DNA from: Lathyrus oleraceus
Lineage: Eukaryota > Streptophyta > Magnoliopsida > Fabales > Fabaceae
NCBI RefSeq assembly: GCF_024323335.1
Contig: NC_066583.1
Location: forward strand, 417,582,031 to 417,646,030
Length of the DNA stretch: 64,000 nucleotides
Direction: 5' to 3'
Part shown: positions 1 through 11,738 of the stretch, in pieces
Layout of the letters: every line of letters starts with the position of its first letter
Position numbering within the stretch: the stretch's first letter is position 1
Notes under the pieces: model-generated
What the model was told of the DNA's origin: nothing
Seen by the model: only the letters and a program-made list of their open reading frames with translations
Databases searched by the model: none
Translations under genes and position numbers: made by a program

Positions 1-1200
1 TGGACAATTCAACAGAGGTGTGGGCTCAATCAGTTAGGGCGATGCGATTTTACTTACCATACACCACGCCTTACTAATGCACCTCCCTTATGATTAGGGA
101 AAGAAGTGAGTGGGGGACTTCATCAGGCCCATTGGGATTTTTTCGAATTCACCATGTTTTTGCAATGCACACCCCCCTGGAAATGCTAGAGATGTAGTGT
201 TGGACTCCCACAACCCATTTTCGTTTTCGCCTCCCCCTCCCCCCCCCCCCAGTTTTTGGACTTGATAGCTATACCAAAAATCAGCAATGGGCTCACCTTG
301 TAGCCTATTAGCCTGAATTCAGTTTACACCATCCATTTACTATTCACACCTCCTTTTCCATTTTAATTATTTTCTTTTATTTTCTTTTATTTTCTTTTAT
401 TGTTTTTTATATATATATTTTAACTATGTTAATTAGCATATTATTAGTAATTAGGTTAATCATTGAAATTAGAATTTAAATCTTGATATTTAGGATTTTT
501 GCAATTTAATTAGAATTTTCATTAGAACTTTATTAGGGTTTAATTAGAATTTAATTAGGACTTATAATCAGATTGAAATTAGGAACCATTAGGTTTGATT
601 AAATTGAGAACCATGACAATTTTCAACATTAGGTTAGGACCAACTTTAGACCATAAAATTTGACATATTTTTGCAAATGACCATTTTGCCTTTATGGGCT
701 TATTTTAGGTATTTCGGGATAGAATGGCATGATCCCTCTAGGATTAGAATGTGACATAGAATTTAATAATTTCCTTATAATTTTAGAACTTATACATAGG
801 CCTTTTAATCTACATTTTGACCAATTTGCACATGCTCCCTTTGGACTTCTAACTTAGAATTTTCAATCAATTTTAATGCATGATCCCTTAGGGTAGTTTC
901 TAACAATTACTAACTTTGATTAGATCCGAACCTAGTTCCCTAAAAACAAAATAATACCCATGGTTAAATTGATCAAAAGCAATTTTGATTGATTAAATCC
1001 TTTGAACTTGTATAATCCCACGGTCTAAATTGAGTGACCAAAAGACCCTTGGTCACTTAATAAGACTTTTCTTCCAAGTTGTGGAGCTCAAGGCCTCAAG
1101 ACAAGATCTTCAATCAAGGCATCCTCAGTCATACCATGCAGCGGATTATTCAAGCACATCAAAGGTGGCATCTTCAACACTTGTTAAATCAAAGTTAGAA

Positions 1201-1815
1201 GAGTGTGACACGAGCCTTTAGCAAAATAGAAAGAGTGGGACTAGAGTATTCCTACCCCCATTCTGAGTATCTTTGGGTATGGGACGTATGAACCAGCGCT
1301 CATCGTATTCGCCTTTATTCATAGACTTTAGCACAATTCTAACCAGGAGATTAACAAGTCTCCCTTCATAAAGCAAAAACAACAAGCAAGGACTATAATT
1401 GACAACTTATCAATCATGAATCTAATTGTACGATACGAGCCTTAAGTAATGGAGAAGGAGTGGGACTGAAGTATTCCTACCGCCATTCTGAGTATCTTTG
1501 GGCATGGGACGTATGACCCAGCGCTCATTGTATTCACCTCTACTCATAGACTTTAGTGCAATTCGAATTAAACGATTGTTAAGGTCTTCATCAACACAAG
1601 AAACAACTACAAAGATTCTTCTCTATCCACTTGAAGTTAAGACGAGAGTTAAATGCCACAAGCCTTAAGTGGTAAAGAAGGAATGAGACTGGGGCTTTCC
1701 TACACTCATTATGGATATCTTTGGGTGCGAGACGTTTGGCTCGTTGCTTATCGTATCCACCTTTACCCATAGACTTTAGTGTGATTCTCATCCAGTAGCT
1801 ATCAAGTCTATCCAT
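1201..1815 (+). repeat. Three diverged tandem units of about 225 bp in LTR A
   Basis: Units begin near 1201, 1431 and 1655. Each carries an ACGAGCCTTA-like start, then GAGTGGGACT, TATTCCTAC, CATTCTGAGTATCTTTGGG, GGGACGTATGA and CATAGACTTTAG in the same order. The third copy is the most diverged. A related pair of units lies at 23335-23480 and 23715-23860. Confidence 0.75.
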
Positions 1816-1906
1816 TCAAATCATCTCAATTTCAATTCAATCATTTCTTTTGCCTCCATCATCTTCTTTTCAACCCTAGTGGGCTGAATTACGAAAGCTA
1901 TAATTT

Positions 1907-3245
1907 CCTCATTGTGCAATGAGGGTAGGTAGGCAGGAGAACCCAGTTTCTTCGCGAGCTATACCCTATTTATTAATAAATTATTCTCCATTCATTCAAT
2001 CATACCATCTTTTTGAGATCAATAATACTTCTCCTTGGACTCCTTGTCCATCCCTTTTAGGACGTCCTAATGATAGCCCATCTCATCAATCAAGAGTTGT
2101 TTGGCCCTTAACCCAAACACTTAATTCAGCCGTTCTTTTTGGCTTTACCTTATAGTAGCGGCTTGCTAGTCCTTGTATTGGTAAATTCCTACCTTGCTCT
2201 TCGATTAAGAGTTTATCTCCTTCTTAGATCCAAGCTATCATCCGGATTTGACCTCGAATTGTCGATTCCCCAGCAAGTGATACACTATTCCTTGCATTCC
2301 AGTACTACAATGCTTCCTTGAAGATGTGTTTGTCTTGTGAGTCCCTGTTGCTTAGAAAAATCTCTCTCCCTTTATTCTCGTAGTTCCGAACTACGATTGC
2401 TCTGGCTTTCTCATTGCACAATGAGAATATGCAGGCACGAGGATGCGCATCCTTGGAGAGCATACTTCTAATTATTCCTCTTTTGCCTTAGGGCATCCTC
2501 CATATCTTTCACTACTCATTATCTATCGCCGATCATAAATCGTTCATCCAGTGACATATTGTCTTTTTAACATCGAAATACACTTTCTATATACATCCTT
2601 TTAGGACGCCTAACAAATAGTCCGCATTTCTACCAAGAGTTGTTTGGTCCTTAACCCAAACATTTAATTCCTTCTTTTTAGATAACACCCTGTAACGGTC
2701 AGAGATGTTTCCCTCTATGGTAGAGATCTCATTTCTCATATGGATTCCAATACACTTTCACCTTTCGATTTCAAACAATACTTTGTCAATCACTTGTCAC
2801 CAGATACCTTATTTTGTGACTTCAGTCACTTCATTCCGTTCATCTCCACGATGCATTCATATTCTACCTTCTTTCACTCCATGTGATATACCTTATTCTT
2901 TGAGCCAAATACACTATACCTTTGTGCTCCATCTTGTGCCTCCTTGTGAACCAAGAGTTTGTTGGCCCTTAACCCAAACACCTAATTCCTCCCTTTTTTT
3001 GGTTGTCCCAGTATAGTGATACAGCGTTATAAGCTCTCACTTGTTGGTTCAAACCAGTTTACTCTTGGGTTCATCTTTTCACCCTGGTTAGAGTTCAAAT
3101 AACATTATCCTTTGGTTCAAACCATACTTTCTATCACACTTCTTTTCATCTCCCACCACTAGTTATTTGAACTATGGAGCTCTGAATTCCTCATTGCACT
3201 ATGAGGATATGTAGGCATGAGGGCCCTAATCCTCATCGAGCACTC
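1907..3245 (+). repeat. Repeated hairpin and CCCAAAC modules in U5 of LTR A
   Basis: Two motifs alternate. One is a small hairpin followed by a GTAGGCA-like box: CCTCATT/AATGAGG at 1907-1924, TCTCATT/AATGAGA at 2409-2426, CCTCAT/ATGAGG near 3188-3207. The other is CAAGAGTT..TTGG.CCTTAACCCAAACA at about 2090, 2634 and 2950. The repeated order suggests duplicated blocks of 500-800 bp. The hairpin plus GTAGGCA also occurs twice in LTR B. Confidence 0.7.
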
Positions 3246-3523
3246 TATCTATTTCTCTTCCTTTTCCCCATTCTTTTGCGATTAATCTTAGATGTAACAC
3301 CTATTCGAGCGAGAACAATCAAAACGGTTCCCATGGAGTACCATGGATGTTCTGGGTGCTAATACCTTCCCCTTGCATAACAGACTTCCTTACCCAACAT
3401 ATCTCTTTCCCCCGGGTTTTATCGATTTTTTCCCTTCCCTTTGGGGATAAATAAAGTTCGATGGCGACTCTGTTGTATGTTCGAGCGTGCGATACGTTCA
3501 GGTATATTTCTGCTAGCTTCAGC

Positions 3524-3541
3524 TGGCAACTCTGCTGGGGA
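3524..3541 (+). promoter_or_regulatory. Primer binding site of Ogre A
   Basis: TGGCAACTCTGCTGGGGA lies two bases after the LTR end at 3521. It starts with the TGG that pairs with the CCA tail of a tRNA. Ogre elements are reported to use tRNA-Arg; I cannot check the match to a particular tRNA here. Confidence 0.8.
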
Positions 3542-4144
3542 TACTTCGCTACTTGGAGTATTTCCTAGTCGCTAAAAGGAGTCGAGCCTAGTTTAGGTTG
3601 TTCCCTCGCTAGTTTTAGGTGCTTACCCTATAGATTTACTCGCTTTTATTTATTGCATTTCTTATTCGCTTTATATTATGGATATATCTGTTGTACTATT
3701 GTTGGGATGGGTTAGATTACATGAGAGGAAAGCTTTGTAACCGAGCTTAGTATACACATAGGTTAGACTCGTGGATAATCGTGTACGCCTGCGTTTCACG
3801 CATTGGGTTATCACGAGAGCCACACCTAGACTAGATTCACTTGGAAGTACTTTTGTCCTGGCAGTATTCACTATGGTAAGGTATTTCCATTTCAAGTCGA
3901 TGACTCTGGGAGACCTTCTAGGGACCACCTTGGAGCATAGTCAACACCTGTAAGGGGGATATGGGTTTTATTGCAGGAAACCATAGACTCTACCTACCTT
4001 GATACTCATGTTACGTCGAACCTTTGAACTTGCAACATGTGGCACTTACAGATTGTTCAGAACATACCAGAGTTTTGAATCCATGTGACTTATATCATCT
4101 CATCATTACATTATCATTCATCATGACCAAATTTTTGCATATGC
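3542..4144 (+). other. Untranslated leader of Ogre A
   Basis: About 600 bases between the PBS and the ATG of ORF1. I see no long ORF that resembles a known family. The short frames on both strands here have no recognisable domain. Confidence 0.6.
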
Positions 4145-5782
4145 ATGTCTTTTCCAGGAATCCAAGAGTCTAGTTTGTTTACCAAGCATTCAAAGCGAAG
4201 CATGAATCTCGAGAGAAAGAACATCCACAATTACAAGTTTGTGGAACCTCAGTTGGCTGTCTTGAGAGGAATTGAGGCACATTTAGATCTGGGACACAAA
4301 GATGACTTCGAGGAGGCTTATGGTAACCTTTTGGGCATTCTGAACACTGAAGCCAACATCACTGTTGTGCACACTCTGGTGCAATTCTACGATCCCCCAC
4401 TGAGATGATTTACTTTCTAAGATTACCAGTTGACGCCTACAATGGAAGAGTACTCACATATTCTGGGTATTAGGATCAAGAACCAAGTGCCCTACATTCA
4501 CACTAAGGAACTTCCTAAATATCAAGACCTTGCTGAAGCTCTACACATAGGAAAGAAGGAAGTAGAATTGAACTTGAAGCCTAAGGGTGGAATTCATGGC
4601 TTCACCTCTAAGTTTCTAGTGGACAAAGCTATTGCCTTCGCCGAAGCTGGGAGTTGGACGACCTTCAATGCCAATCTAGCTTTACTTATCTATGGGATCG
4701 TATTGTTTCTGAATATGGAGGAATTTGTAGACTTGGCTGCTATTCATATCTTTCTGACTCAGAATTCTATTCCTACTCTTCTTGTTGATACTTACTACTC
4801 CATCCATGTGAGGACTCAGAAGAAGAAAGGGACTATCGTCTGCTGCACCCCTTTGCTGTATAGATGGTTTATTTCGTATCTACCCATCAAAGGCCCTTTT
4901 GTTGAGAACAAAGACAACTTGAAGTGGTCCTAGTAGATAGTGTCCTTGAAAGCTGAAGACGTTTCTTGGTATTCTCGAGTTTACGATGGTGTTAAGCTAA
5001 TCCTCAACTGTGGGGACTTTCCTAATGTACCTCTTCTTGGTACAAAAGGAGGAATCAACTATAACCCGAGGTTAGCACTACAATAATTGGGATACCCTAT
5101 GGTCGACAAACCTGATCCCAAGAATGTAGAAGGTTTTGTCTTATATGAAGGGGTCGAAGAGCCAGAACTGATCAAGAAGATCGTCAAGGCTTGGGGAGCG
5201 ATTTGTCATCAAGGAAGAGCAGAGATGGGTAAGAAGAATTGCATCGCTAAGGAAGCTTACACCAGTTGGGTCAAAGGCAGAGTTAGTGAGATTTTGTTGT
5301 CGCTCCCGCCCGAATCGTCCATGGACGTCCAGTCTCTTGAACCAGTGAACCATCCAAATTCTGAAGTCGATGAATTGAACAAGGTTATCAAGACCCTAGG
5401 GAAAGAGAATTCTAATCTCAAATCTAGGCTTGGCAAGATCTCTTTGGAGAAAGAAACCTTGAAGTTCAATCTGAATCAAAAGACAGATAGAGTTCGTCAA
5501 GCAGACGATAAGGTGCAAACAGAGGTATTCAAGAGACTCAAAGTAGGTGACACGCTCAAAGGGACTTATGCCAGTTTGACAGCCAAAAAGAAGCAGTTAG
5601 TCGAAGCTCAATACCGTGCCAGCAAAGCGGAACTTGAACACATGGAACAGACCAAGAAACTCCAAAGTCTACTAGAAGCTTACAAGAAAGAGTTGAAGGA
5701 TGAGAAAAGCCGCACCAAACAGCTAGAAGTCACCCTTCACCAAAATCAGTACGAGCTGAACCAGAGACTAGAAGAGATTTGA
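4145..5782 (+). pseudogene. Ogre ORF1 (DUF7745-like protein) with in-frame stops
   Basis: One frame runs from the ATG at 4145 to 5782 (about 545 codons) but is cut by stops at 4406-4408, 4418-4420, 4931-4936 (two in a row) and near 5084. No frameshift is needed. The N-terminal two thirds has the pattern of the plant DUF7745 family: a conserved Y-D-P-P-L-R segment, then P-T-x-E-E-Y, and further on the L-G-Y-P-M block and the Y-T-S-W-V block near 5260. The last 150 residues (from about 5340) are rich in K/E/L/Q heptads and look like a coiled coil. Its role in the Ogre cycle is unknown. The same protein family is encoded by element C at 60167-60747. The frame may once have continued to a stop near 5831. 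Confidence 0.8.
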
Positions 5783-6368
5783 GAGCTAAAAGGGCAATCA
5801 CATACGAATCTGGAAGACATCAACACAAAGTGAATAAGCACCCTAAAGATCTCCCAACCGAGAGAAGAGAGTTGTGAACAACGTCCCAGGCGAACTAGAT
5901 CACGACTTACCACCTGAAGGGAGTGCGATATTGGGGAAGTGGGGCGCATGCCTGTCCCCAAAATCTCAAACTTATTATAAAGAGTTGTTATCAAAATGCT
6001 TCTAGTTGCTGCTCTTTAAGTTTGACTTTTAATTCACTAGGTTGAGGTTTGATAGGACCAATGTGATGCTTTTGTAGCCCGATGGGAAGTTCCTTGACAT
6101 GTACTTGTATTCCCATATTGAATAAAAGAGTTTCTCGGCTATTGGCTTCATAAACTGTCTCTCTTTATACTTTGTATTTTGCTTGTGTTAAATAAACAAA
6201 CTCGCGGGTTCCTTGGAACGGGTTTCCTTTACAAAAAAATGAATAAAAATGAAAAATAAATGTACATATCAAATCTTTTTGCATACATACATGCATCCAA
6301 GCATTTATTTGTCAAAAGCCGCCAGAAAACAAAATGCTTACACTCACAGTTTTTCGGCAGCAACAACG
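5783..6368 (+). other. Spacer between ORF1 and gag
   Basis: No domain is recognisable in this AT-rich stretch. It ends at the ATG at 6369, which I take as the gag start because the following residues (TRSNK, then an E/A/Q-rich helix) resemble the Gag N-terminus of element C around 59880 (NTRVNLPKL, then a similar helix). Confidence 0.5.
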
Positions 6369-9005
6369 ATGACTCATCATCAATACTATACTCGCTCCAA
6401 CAAGTTAAAGATCATGGCCGAATACGAAGCTGACAATGCTGCTGTCCGCGAGTCCCTTGCCCAGGTGCAAGGTGAAATGAACCTCTTCAGGGGGAACATG
6501 GAGACCATTCTTGAGATTCTCCAGTCTCAGAGGACCCCTGCCTCTACTACTGCCAACGTCACCCATGATGCTGGGTGACCAGTCCTTCTGCTACTGCTGG
6601 CACTACCGTCGAGACTCCAGCGGAAACTGCCGTGTCGAATGCTGGGAACCGTCAGGTGGTCCCTGTTGATTCTTCTAGGCTTGTTGTTGCCTACCCGTGG
6701 GGAATGCCCCCACACCTAGCTTCCAGTCTCGCCCATTGAGGGGGGCTTTCTTCCCTCGTATGTCTCTCTCTGCCACTGCTGCTGCTGGAAATGATGGTTT
6801 CTCGTGGGGTGTTCTCACAATCCAGACTACCCTGATCGATGCTGCCGATCCGGAGAACAGCCAAGTCAGGTTCCTGATGACACTCCTGATGCTGAAGAGG
6901 ACTACCGAGGCCTGCGCCTCCACTTCCAGATTCCCACTCAGACTGCTTAAGCTGCGAGCGTCGGTCAATTCCCGACCATCCCATTTGGTTATCCTAGGGC
7001 AACCTCCACACCCATGCTGACATACCCTGCACTCCAGCATGTGTAGACAGGGGCACCTCAGGCCCTCAATGCTCAGGCTAGAGGGCAATATCCTCAGACA
7101 ATTCATGCTGCTCAAACTGTGCCATCAGGTTTCTCTTACCCACCTCAGATGTGGTTCACCCCGAACATACCTGCACCAATTGCTTCAAAAACCTCCCGAT
7201 CGGTCAATCAGGTCGCTCCTCCCGCTGTTGATCCGGCCAGACCTGTGGATTATCAGCTCTTGGACGACAGAATAAGGGCCATCGAAGGTTTCTCTGCCTT
7301 CAGTATAGACGCTCGAGACCTCTGCTTGGTCCTGAACGTGGTACTACCTCAAAAATTCAAGGTGCCTGACCTTCCAAAGTACAAGGGCCTCAGCTGTCCC
7401 CAAAGTCACATCACCATGTACTGCCAACAAATGGCCTCATACATTGATAATGACAACCTCCTGATCCATTGCTTCCAAGATAGCCTAGCTGGGGCTTCCT
7501 TGGCTTGGTACATAGGCCTACAACGCTCAAAGATTCAGTCTTGGAGGGATCTCTCCGAAGCATTCTTGAAACAATATAAGTACAACCTTGACATGGCTCC
7601 GACAAGGCTTCAACTATAGAATCAATCTCAAAGATCTAATGAAACCTTCAAGGAATATGTTTAATGTTGGCGCGAAATGGCGTATAGGGTCCGACCAACA
7701 TTATCTGACAACGAATTAGTGGATATCTTCATGGGTACAATGCAAGGGCTGTATTTTGAGAAGATGATCGACAGTTCGTCAACAAATTTTGCTGATATGG
7801 TAACCATCGGGGAACATGTTGAGAGTGGGTTGAAATCAAGGAAAATCACAGACACGACCGCACAGTAGACAACCAACAAGAGGCCGCATGGGGGCTTCGC
7901 TAAAAAGAAGGAGGGGGAAGAAAACGCTGTGACGGTGAAGGCTTGTCCCTGATATCAATTTTCGATGGCCCATATGTCGTATTATCCATATACGTACGTC
8001 GCCGCAGCTCAATATCAGCAACCGCCTTTCCAGTACCGATTGCGGAAAGGTAATCAACAACCAACACCCGCTCAGAAAAATCTGAACCAAAAATATAATC
8101 ATGATAACAGAGGATAAAATCGAGGTTAGAACAATAGAGGCAATTTTAGTAATCGTCCCCAATTTGATAAGATCCCGGTACCATACGCAGAGTTAGTGCC
8201 TTATCTGATCCATGTGGGAGCTATTGTACCAAGAGAACTTCCAGCATCCTCTCCTCCCTTTAATCATAGTCACAATCCTAATGCCACATGTGCTTTCCAC
8301 ACTAGGTATATAGGACATTCCACCGAGGACTGTTGGGCTTTCAAAAAGAGGATCCAAGAGTTAATTGATCAAGATATTCTATCTTTCTCCGAAGAAAAAC
8401 CTAATGTAAAGACTAATCCCTTGCCAAACCACAGCGATGCAGCAGTCAATGTTGTGATCGAAGAGGAGGCTACCGAATCTATACTAAGGGTCGAAGAGGT
8501 GAAGACTCTGATGTCCGTTGTGTTACAGAGGCTTGAACAGTTTAGGCTTCTAGAAGGTGTATATGATGATTTCATAGTATGTGAGTTTGATCCGGACAAT
8601 TGCGACAAGCTGAGGGGTTGTGTGCAAGAACTGATGGATCAAGGGTTAGTACAATTATCCAAGTCTCAAGCAGCAGAAGAGGTGGTAGTAATTGAACCAA
8701 TAACAATTGTGTATAGAAAAAAGAAGGTTGAAGATCCTCCCAAGAGGATTCAGCCAATTCATTTTCGTGTTCCCACTCCATTCCCGTATCAGAATACTAA
8801 GGCAGTGCCTTGGAATTATGAGACTACAACGTATTTGGGAGGAAAAGAAATTTGCATTCCTGACACAGAAATCGTCAACATTGCTGGAACGGGAGGCATG
8901 ACTCGAAGTGGTCGTGTATTCGCTCCTAAATACACTCCTAGGGTGTCTCCAGCACCCTCAGTTATACCGCCTAAGGAGAAGGTGATTCCTACTCCGACTC
9001 CGTAG
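6369..9005 (+). pseudogene. gag of Ogre A, interrupted
   Basis: Structural polyprotein of the element. A single frame can be followed from 6369 through 9005 and on into PRO, broken by in-frame stops at 6576-6578, several between 6600 and 7100, 7617-7619, about 7663, 7866-7868, several between 7870 and 8190, and 9003-9005. The core capsid-like region (about 7290-7860) matches the region at 58830-59460 of element C: F-K-V-P-D..KYKG, H...M..Y...M, FQDSL.G....WY.GL and F..QYKYN.DMAP. A zinc-knuckle variant C-x2-H-x5-H-x4-C lies near 8289-8333. After it come a spacer domain and a TRSGRVF motif near 8905, also present in C (TRSGRIF). Confidence 0.85.
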
Positions 9006-10270
9006 GCAGGGGCAACTGTACATGCCACTCCGAACATGATGACCGCTTCAGTGTTGATGAAGGTTATTGAGAATAAAGCTGCAGAATCTGAAGCATCCAA
9101 GGGTAAAGGGCCGATGGTTGAGAAAGAACAGATTAAAGATCACAAGAAGAGTATCACTTTTGAGGAAAGCCAAGAATTCCTCAAATTGACCAAGAAAAGT
9201 GATTTCAAGACTGTTGACCAGTTGAATCAGACCCCCTCCAAAATATCAATTTTTTCTTTGCTGTTGAGTTCTGAGGCTCATCACAAAGCATTGTTGGAAG
9301 TGCTAAATTCCGCTCACATGATGCAAGATATCACGGTCAATCAATTTGACGACGTGGTTGCCAATATCATTACTAGTAGGTATCTGGGATTTAATGAAGC
9401 GGAGCTACCTCCTGAGGGAAATGTCCACAATAAAGCACTACACATTTAGGTCACATGCACTGACTCTCTCCTATCTTGAGTCCTCGTTGATACTGGTTCT
9501 TCTCTTAATGTGTTGCCGAAGTCTACATTGAGCCAATTGCAGTTTAAGGGGCCCGAGATAAGGACCAGTGCATTGATCGTTCAAGCTTTCAATGGTTCTC
9601 GAAGGCAGGTAATTGGGGAGGTCGATTTGCCTATCTGTGTTGGACCCCACCAGTTCAACATCACTTTCCAAGTCATGGATATCAACCCAACTTTTAGTTG
9701 TTTGTTGGGCAGACCGTGGATTCATACCGCTGGGGCAGTCACTTCTAAATTGCACCAGAGGGTAAAGTACTTGATAGACGAAAAACTGGTAATTGTGTGT
9801 GGTGAAGAAGTTTTGTTGGTCAATGGACTCTCCTCCTTCAGATATGTTGAAACATATGAAGGGATCATCGAGGTTCCACTCCACTGTTTAGAGTTTGAAG
9901 GTGCCAGTTCCGCTACTGCTAATAACAACCAATATTCTGCCACCATCCTATCCTCAACAAAGAGTGCCAAGCAAACATTGGAGAAAGGCCCGCTTCCCAG
10001 TTGGGGTAAGGTCGTCAATATGGCAGAGAAGCGTGACAGGTTTGGTATCGATTATCACACAGCAGCACGCAAGGCAAGCCCGAAGAAAAAGCAATTCAAC
10101 TCTGTCAAATTCAGCAGTGCCGGCTACCAAAACGAGCATACTGTGGAAGTTGTTGGAGAGTCCGGTGGGAGCAAGCCAGGGGAACCTAGCCTTGTACGCA
10201 GATGTCCTACAGGGTTCAAGCTTCCCAATTGGACGACCATCGTGATTCCCATGGTGTACTCGGAAAAAAT
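9006..10270 (+). pseudogene. Aspartic protease (PRO) region of Ogre A
   Basis: Continues the gag frame. In-frame stops lie at 9447-9449 and 9477-9479. The active-site D-T-G-S-S-L-N-V is encoded at 9488-9511, and the second protease landmark C-L-L-G-R-P-W-I-H follows near 9700. The segment before PRO (9150-9440) matches C at 57400-57650. The frame ends two bases into a codon at 10270, exactly where a GT splice donor begins; unspliced reading meets a TAA at 10272-10274. Confidence 0.85.
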
Positions 10271-10512
10271 GTAATGCATTTTATTTTCTCCATCCCTCGT
10301 TATCGCCCGAGACGAGAGGATAGCTTGTAAGAGCCCCTATGTTTAAAAGTATTATGTGAATAAATAAAAAGTACTTTTTGCATGCAAAACTTGTGTTCCC
10401 TTTCTTTGAGTTATTTTCCTTTTTCACTAAAAACAACGAAATGGAAAAAGATTTCTTTTTCTTTTTTCCACTTTTCTCAAAAAGCATACTAAAATAAGCT
10501 CATCGTATGCAG
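10271..10512 (+). other. Predicted PRO-RT intron of Ogre A (242 bp)
   Basis: It starts GTAATG and ends TATGCAG. A TACTAAA branch-point-like site lies about 20 bases before the acceptor and a T-rich run lies at 10455-10480. PRO is in one frame and RT in another. Removing exactly this segment joins them (a codon split 2+1), and the joined exon remains open. The corresponding place in element C (near 56587) is continuous coding sequence, colinear to within one or two residues. An intron at this place is an established Ogre feature. Splicing would decide between Gag-Pro and Gag-Pro-Pol, because the retained intron brings a stop within four bases. Confidence 0.85.
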
Positions 10513-11738
10513 AGCAAATAAAACCATTGATTACAACACGGATAAAATCAACTGTAAATCTGGATTTCCAATCAACCAAGTTGAAAACGACAGTGAGGAA
10601 GATTGTGAATTACCAGCTGGACTAGTACGGCTCCTTGAGCACGAAGAGAAAGAGATTCAGCCATATAAAGAACCAGTGGTTGTCATTAACTTGGGTTCTG
10701 AAACTGACAAAAAAGAAGTAAAAGTTGGGGCATCTCTTGTCGAGCATGTACACTCCGAGTTGGTAGAGTTGTTGTGTGAATATGTTGACGTCTTCGCTTG
10801 GTCGTATCAAGATTTGCCAGGATTAGACACCAGCATTGTTGAACATCACCTGCCACTCAAGCCTGAATGTCCTCCAGTCAAATAGAAACTCAGAAGGACT
10901 AGACCCGATATGGCACTCAAGATCAAGGAAGAGGTTAAGAAGCAGCTAGACGTTGGCTTCTTAGCCATTTATGAATATCCGCAGTGGGTTGCTAATATCG
11001 TTCTAGTTCCAAAGAAAGATGGTAAAGTCAGAATGTGTGTAGACTATCGAGACCAAAATACAACAAGCCCAAAGGATCATTTCCCTTTGCCTCATATTGA
11101 TGTTTTGGTTGACAACACAAATCAATTATCCATCTTTTATTTCATGGATGGATTCTCCAGGTACAATCAGATAAAGATGTCGCCAAAAGATATGAAGAAG
11201 ACAACTTTTATCATGCCTTGGGGAACTTACTGCTACAAAGTCATGTCGTTCGACCTAAAAAATGCAGGGGCAACATATCAACACGCCGTGGTAACCCTCT
11301 TCCACGACATGATTCATGAAGAGATCGAGGTTTATGTGGATGATATGATTGCGAAATCCAGAACTGAAGAAGATCACTTGGTGAACCTGAGGAAATTGTT
11401 TGTCAGACTCCGAAAGTTTAAACTGCGCCTGAATCTGACTAAATGTACTTTTGGGGTCCAATCCGGTAAACTCTTGGGTTTCATAGTCAGTCAAAAGGGT
11501 ATTGAGGTTGATCCCAACAAAGTTCGAGCCATCCAAGAAATGCTAGCTCCCATAACAGAAAAAGAAGTCTGAGGCTTCCTTGGGCGACTTAATTACATCT
11601 CTAGATTCATATCACATTTGACGGCTACCTACGAACCGATATTCAAACTGTTGAGAAAAAAACATATTGATTGTGTGGAACCATGATTGCCAAGCGGAAT
11701 TCGATAAAATAAAAAAGTACTAACAAGAACCACCAATC
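10513..11738 (+). pseudogene. Reverse transcriptase of Ogre A, interrupted
   Basis: RT region of the polyprotein. It begins with the linker (L-L-E-H-E-E-K near 10630), then K-L-R-R, W-V-A-N-I-V.VPKKDGKVRMCVDYRD at 10985-11060, FPLPHID, F.MDG.S.YNQI.M, and the catalytic Y-V-D-D at about 11334-11345. Breaks are a TAG at 10883-10885 where element C has CAG, a TGA at 11570-11572 where C has CGA, and a frameshift in the A-rich stretch around 11655-11710, after which the frame moves to that of 11739. The thumb and connection (LLGFIVS.KGIEVDP) are readable. Confidence 0.9.

Larger units (their letters stand above)
1..3521 (+). repeat. 5' LTR of Ogre A (3' part only)
   Basis: No gene is visible here. 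The stretch ends in CA two bases before the PBS, and its last 250 bases match the end of LTR B near 22980-23181: a shared GGTGCTAATACCTTCCCCTT block and a GGCG(A/G)CTCTGTT block. It therefore is the R/U5 side of a very long LTR. The corresponding start of the LTR is seen at 15005. It contains two internal tandem structures (1201-1815 and 1907-3245), a C-rich run near 240 and an AT-rich stretch at 360-800. Confidence 0.8.

Noticed and set aside
6675..7115. 146-codon minus-strand frame over gag of Ogre A
   Set aside because: It is a shadow of the broken gag; the + strand in the gag frame continues to homologous sequence on both sides.
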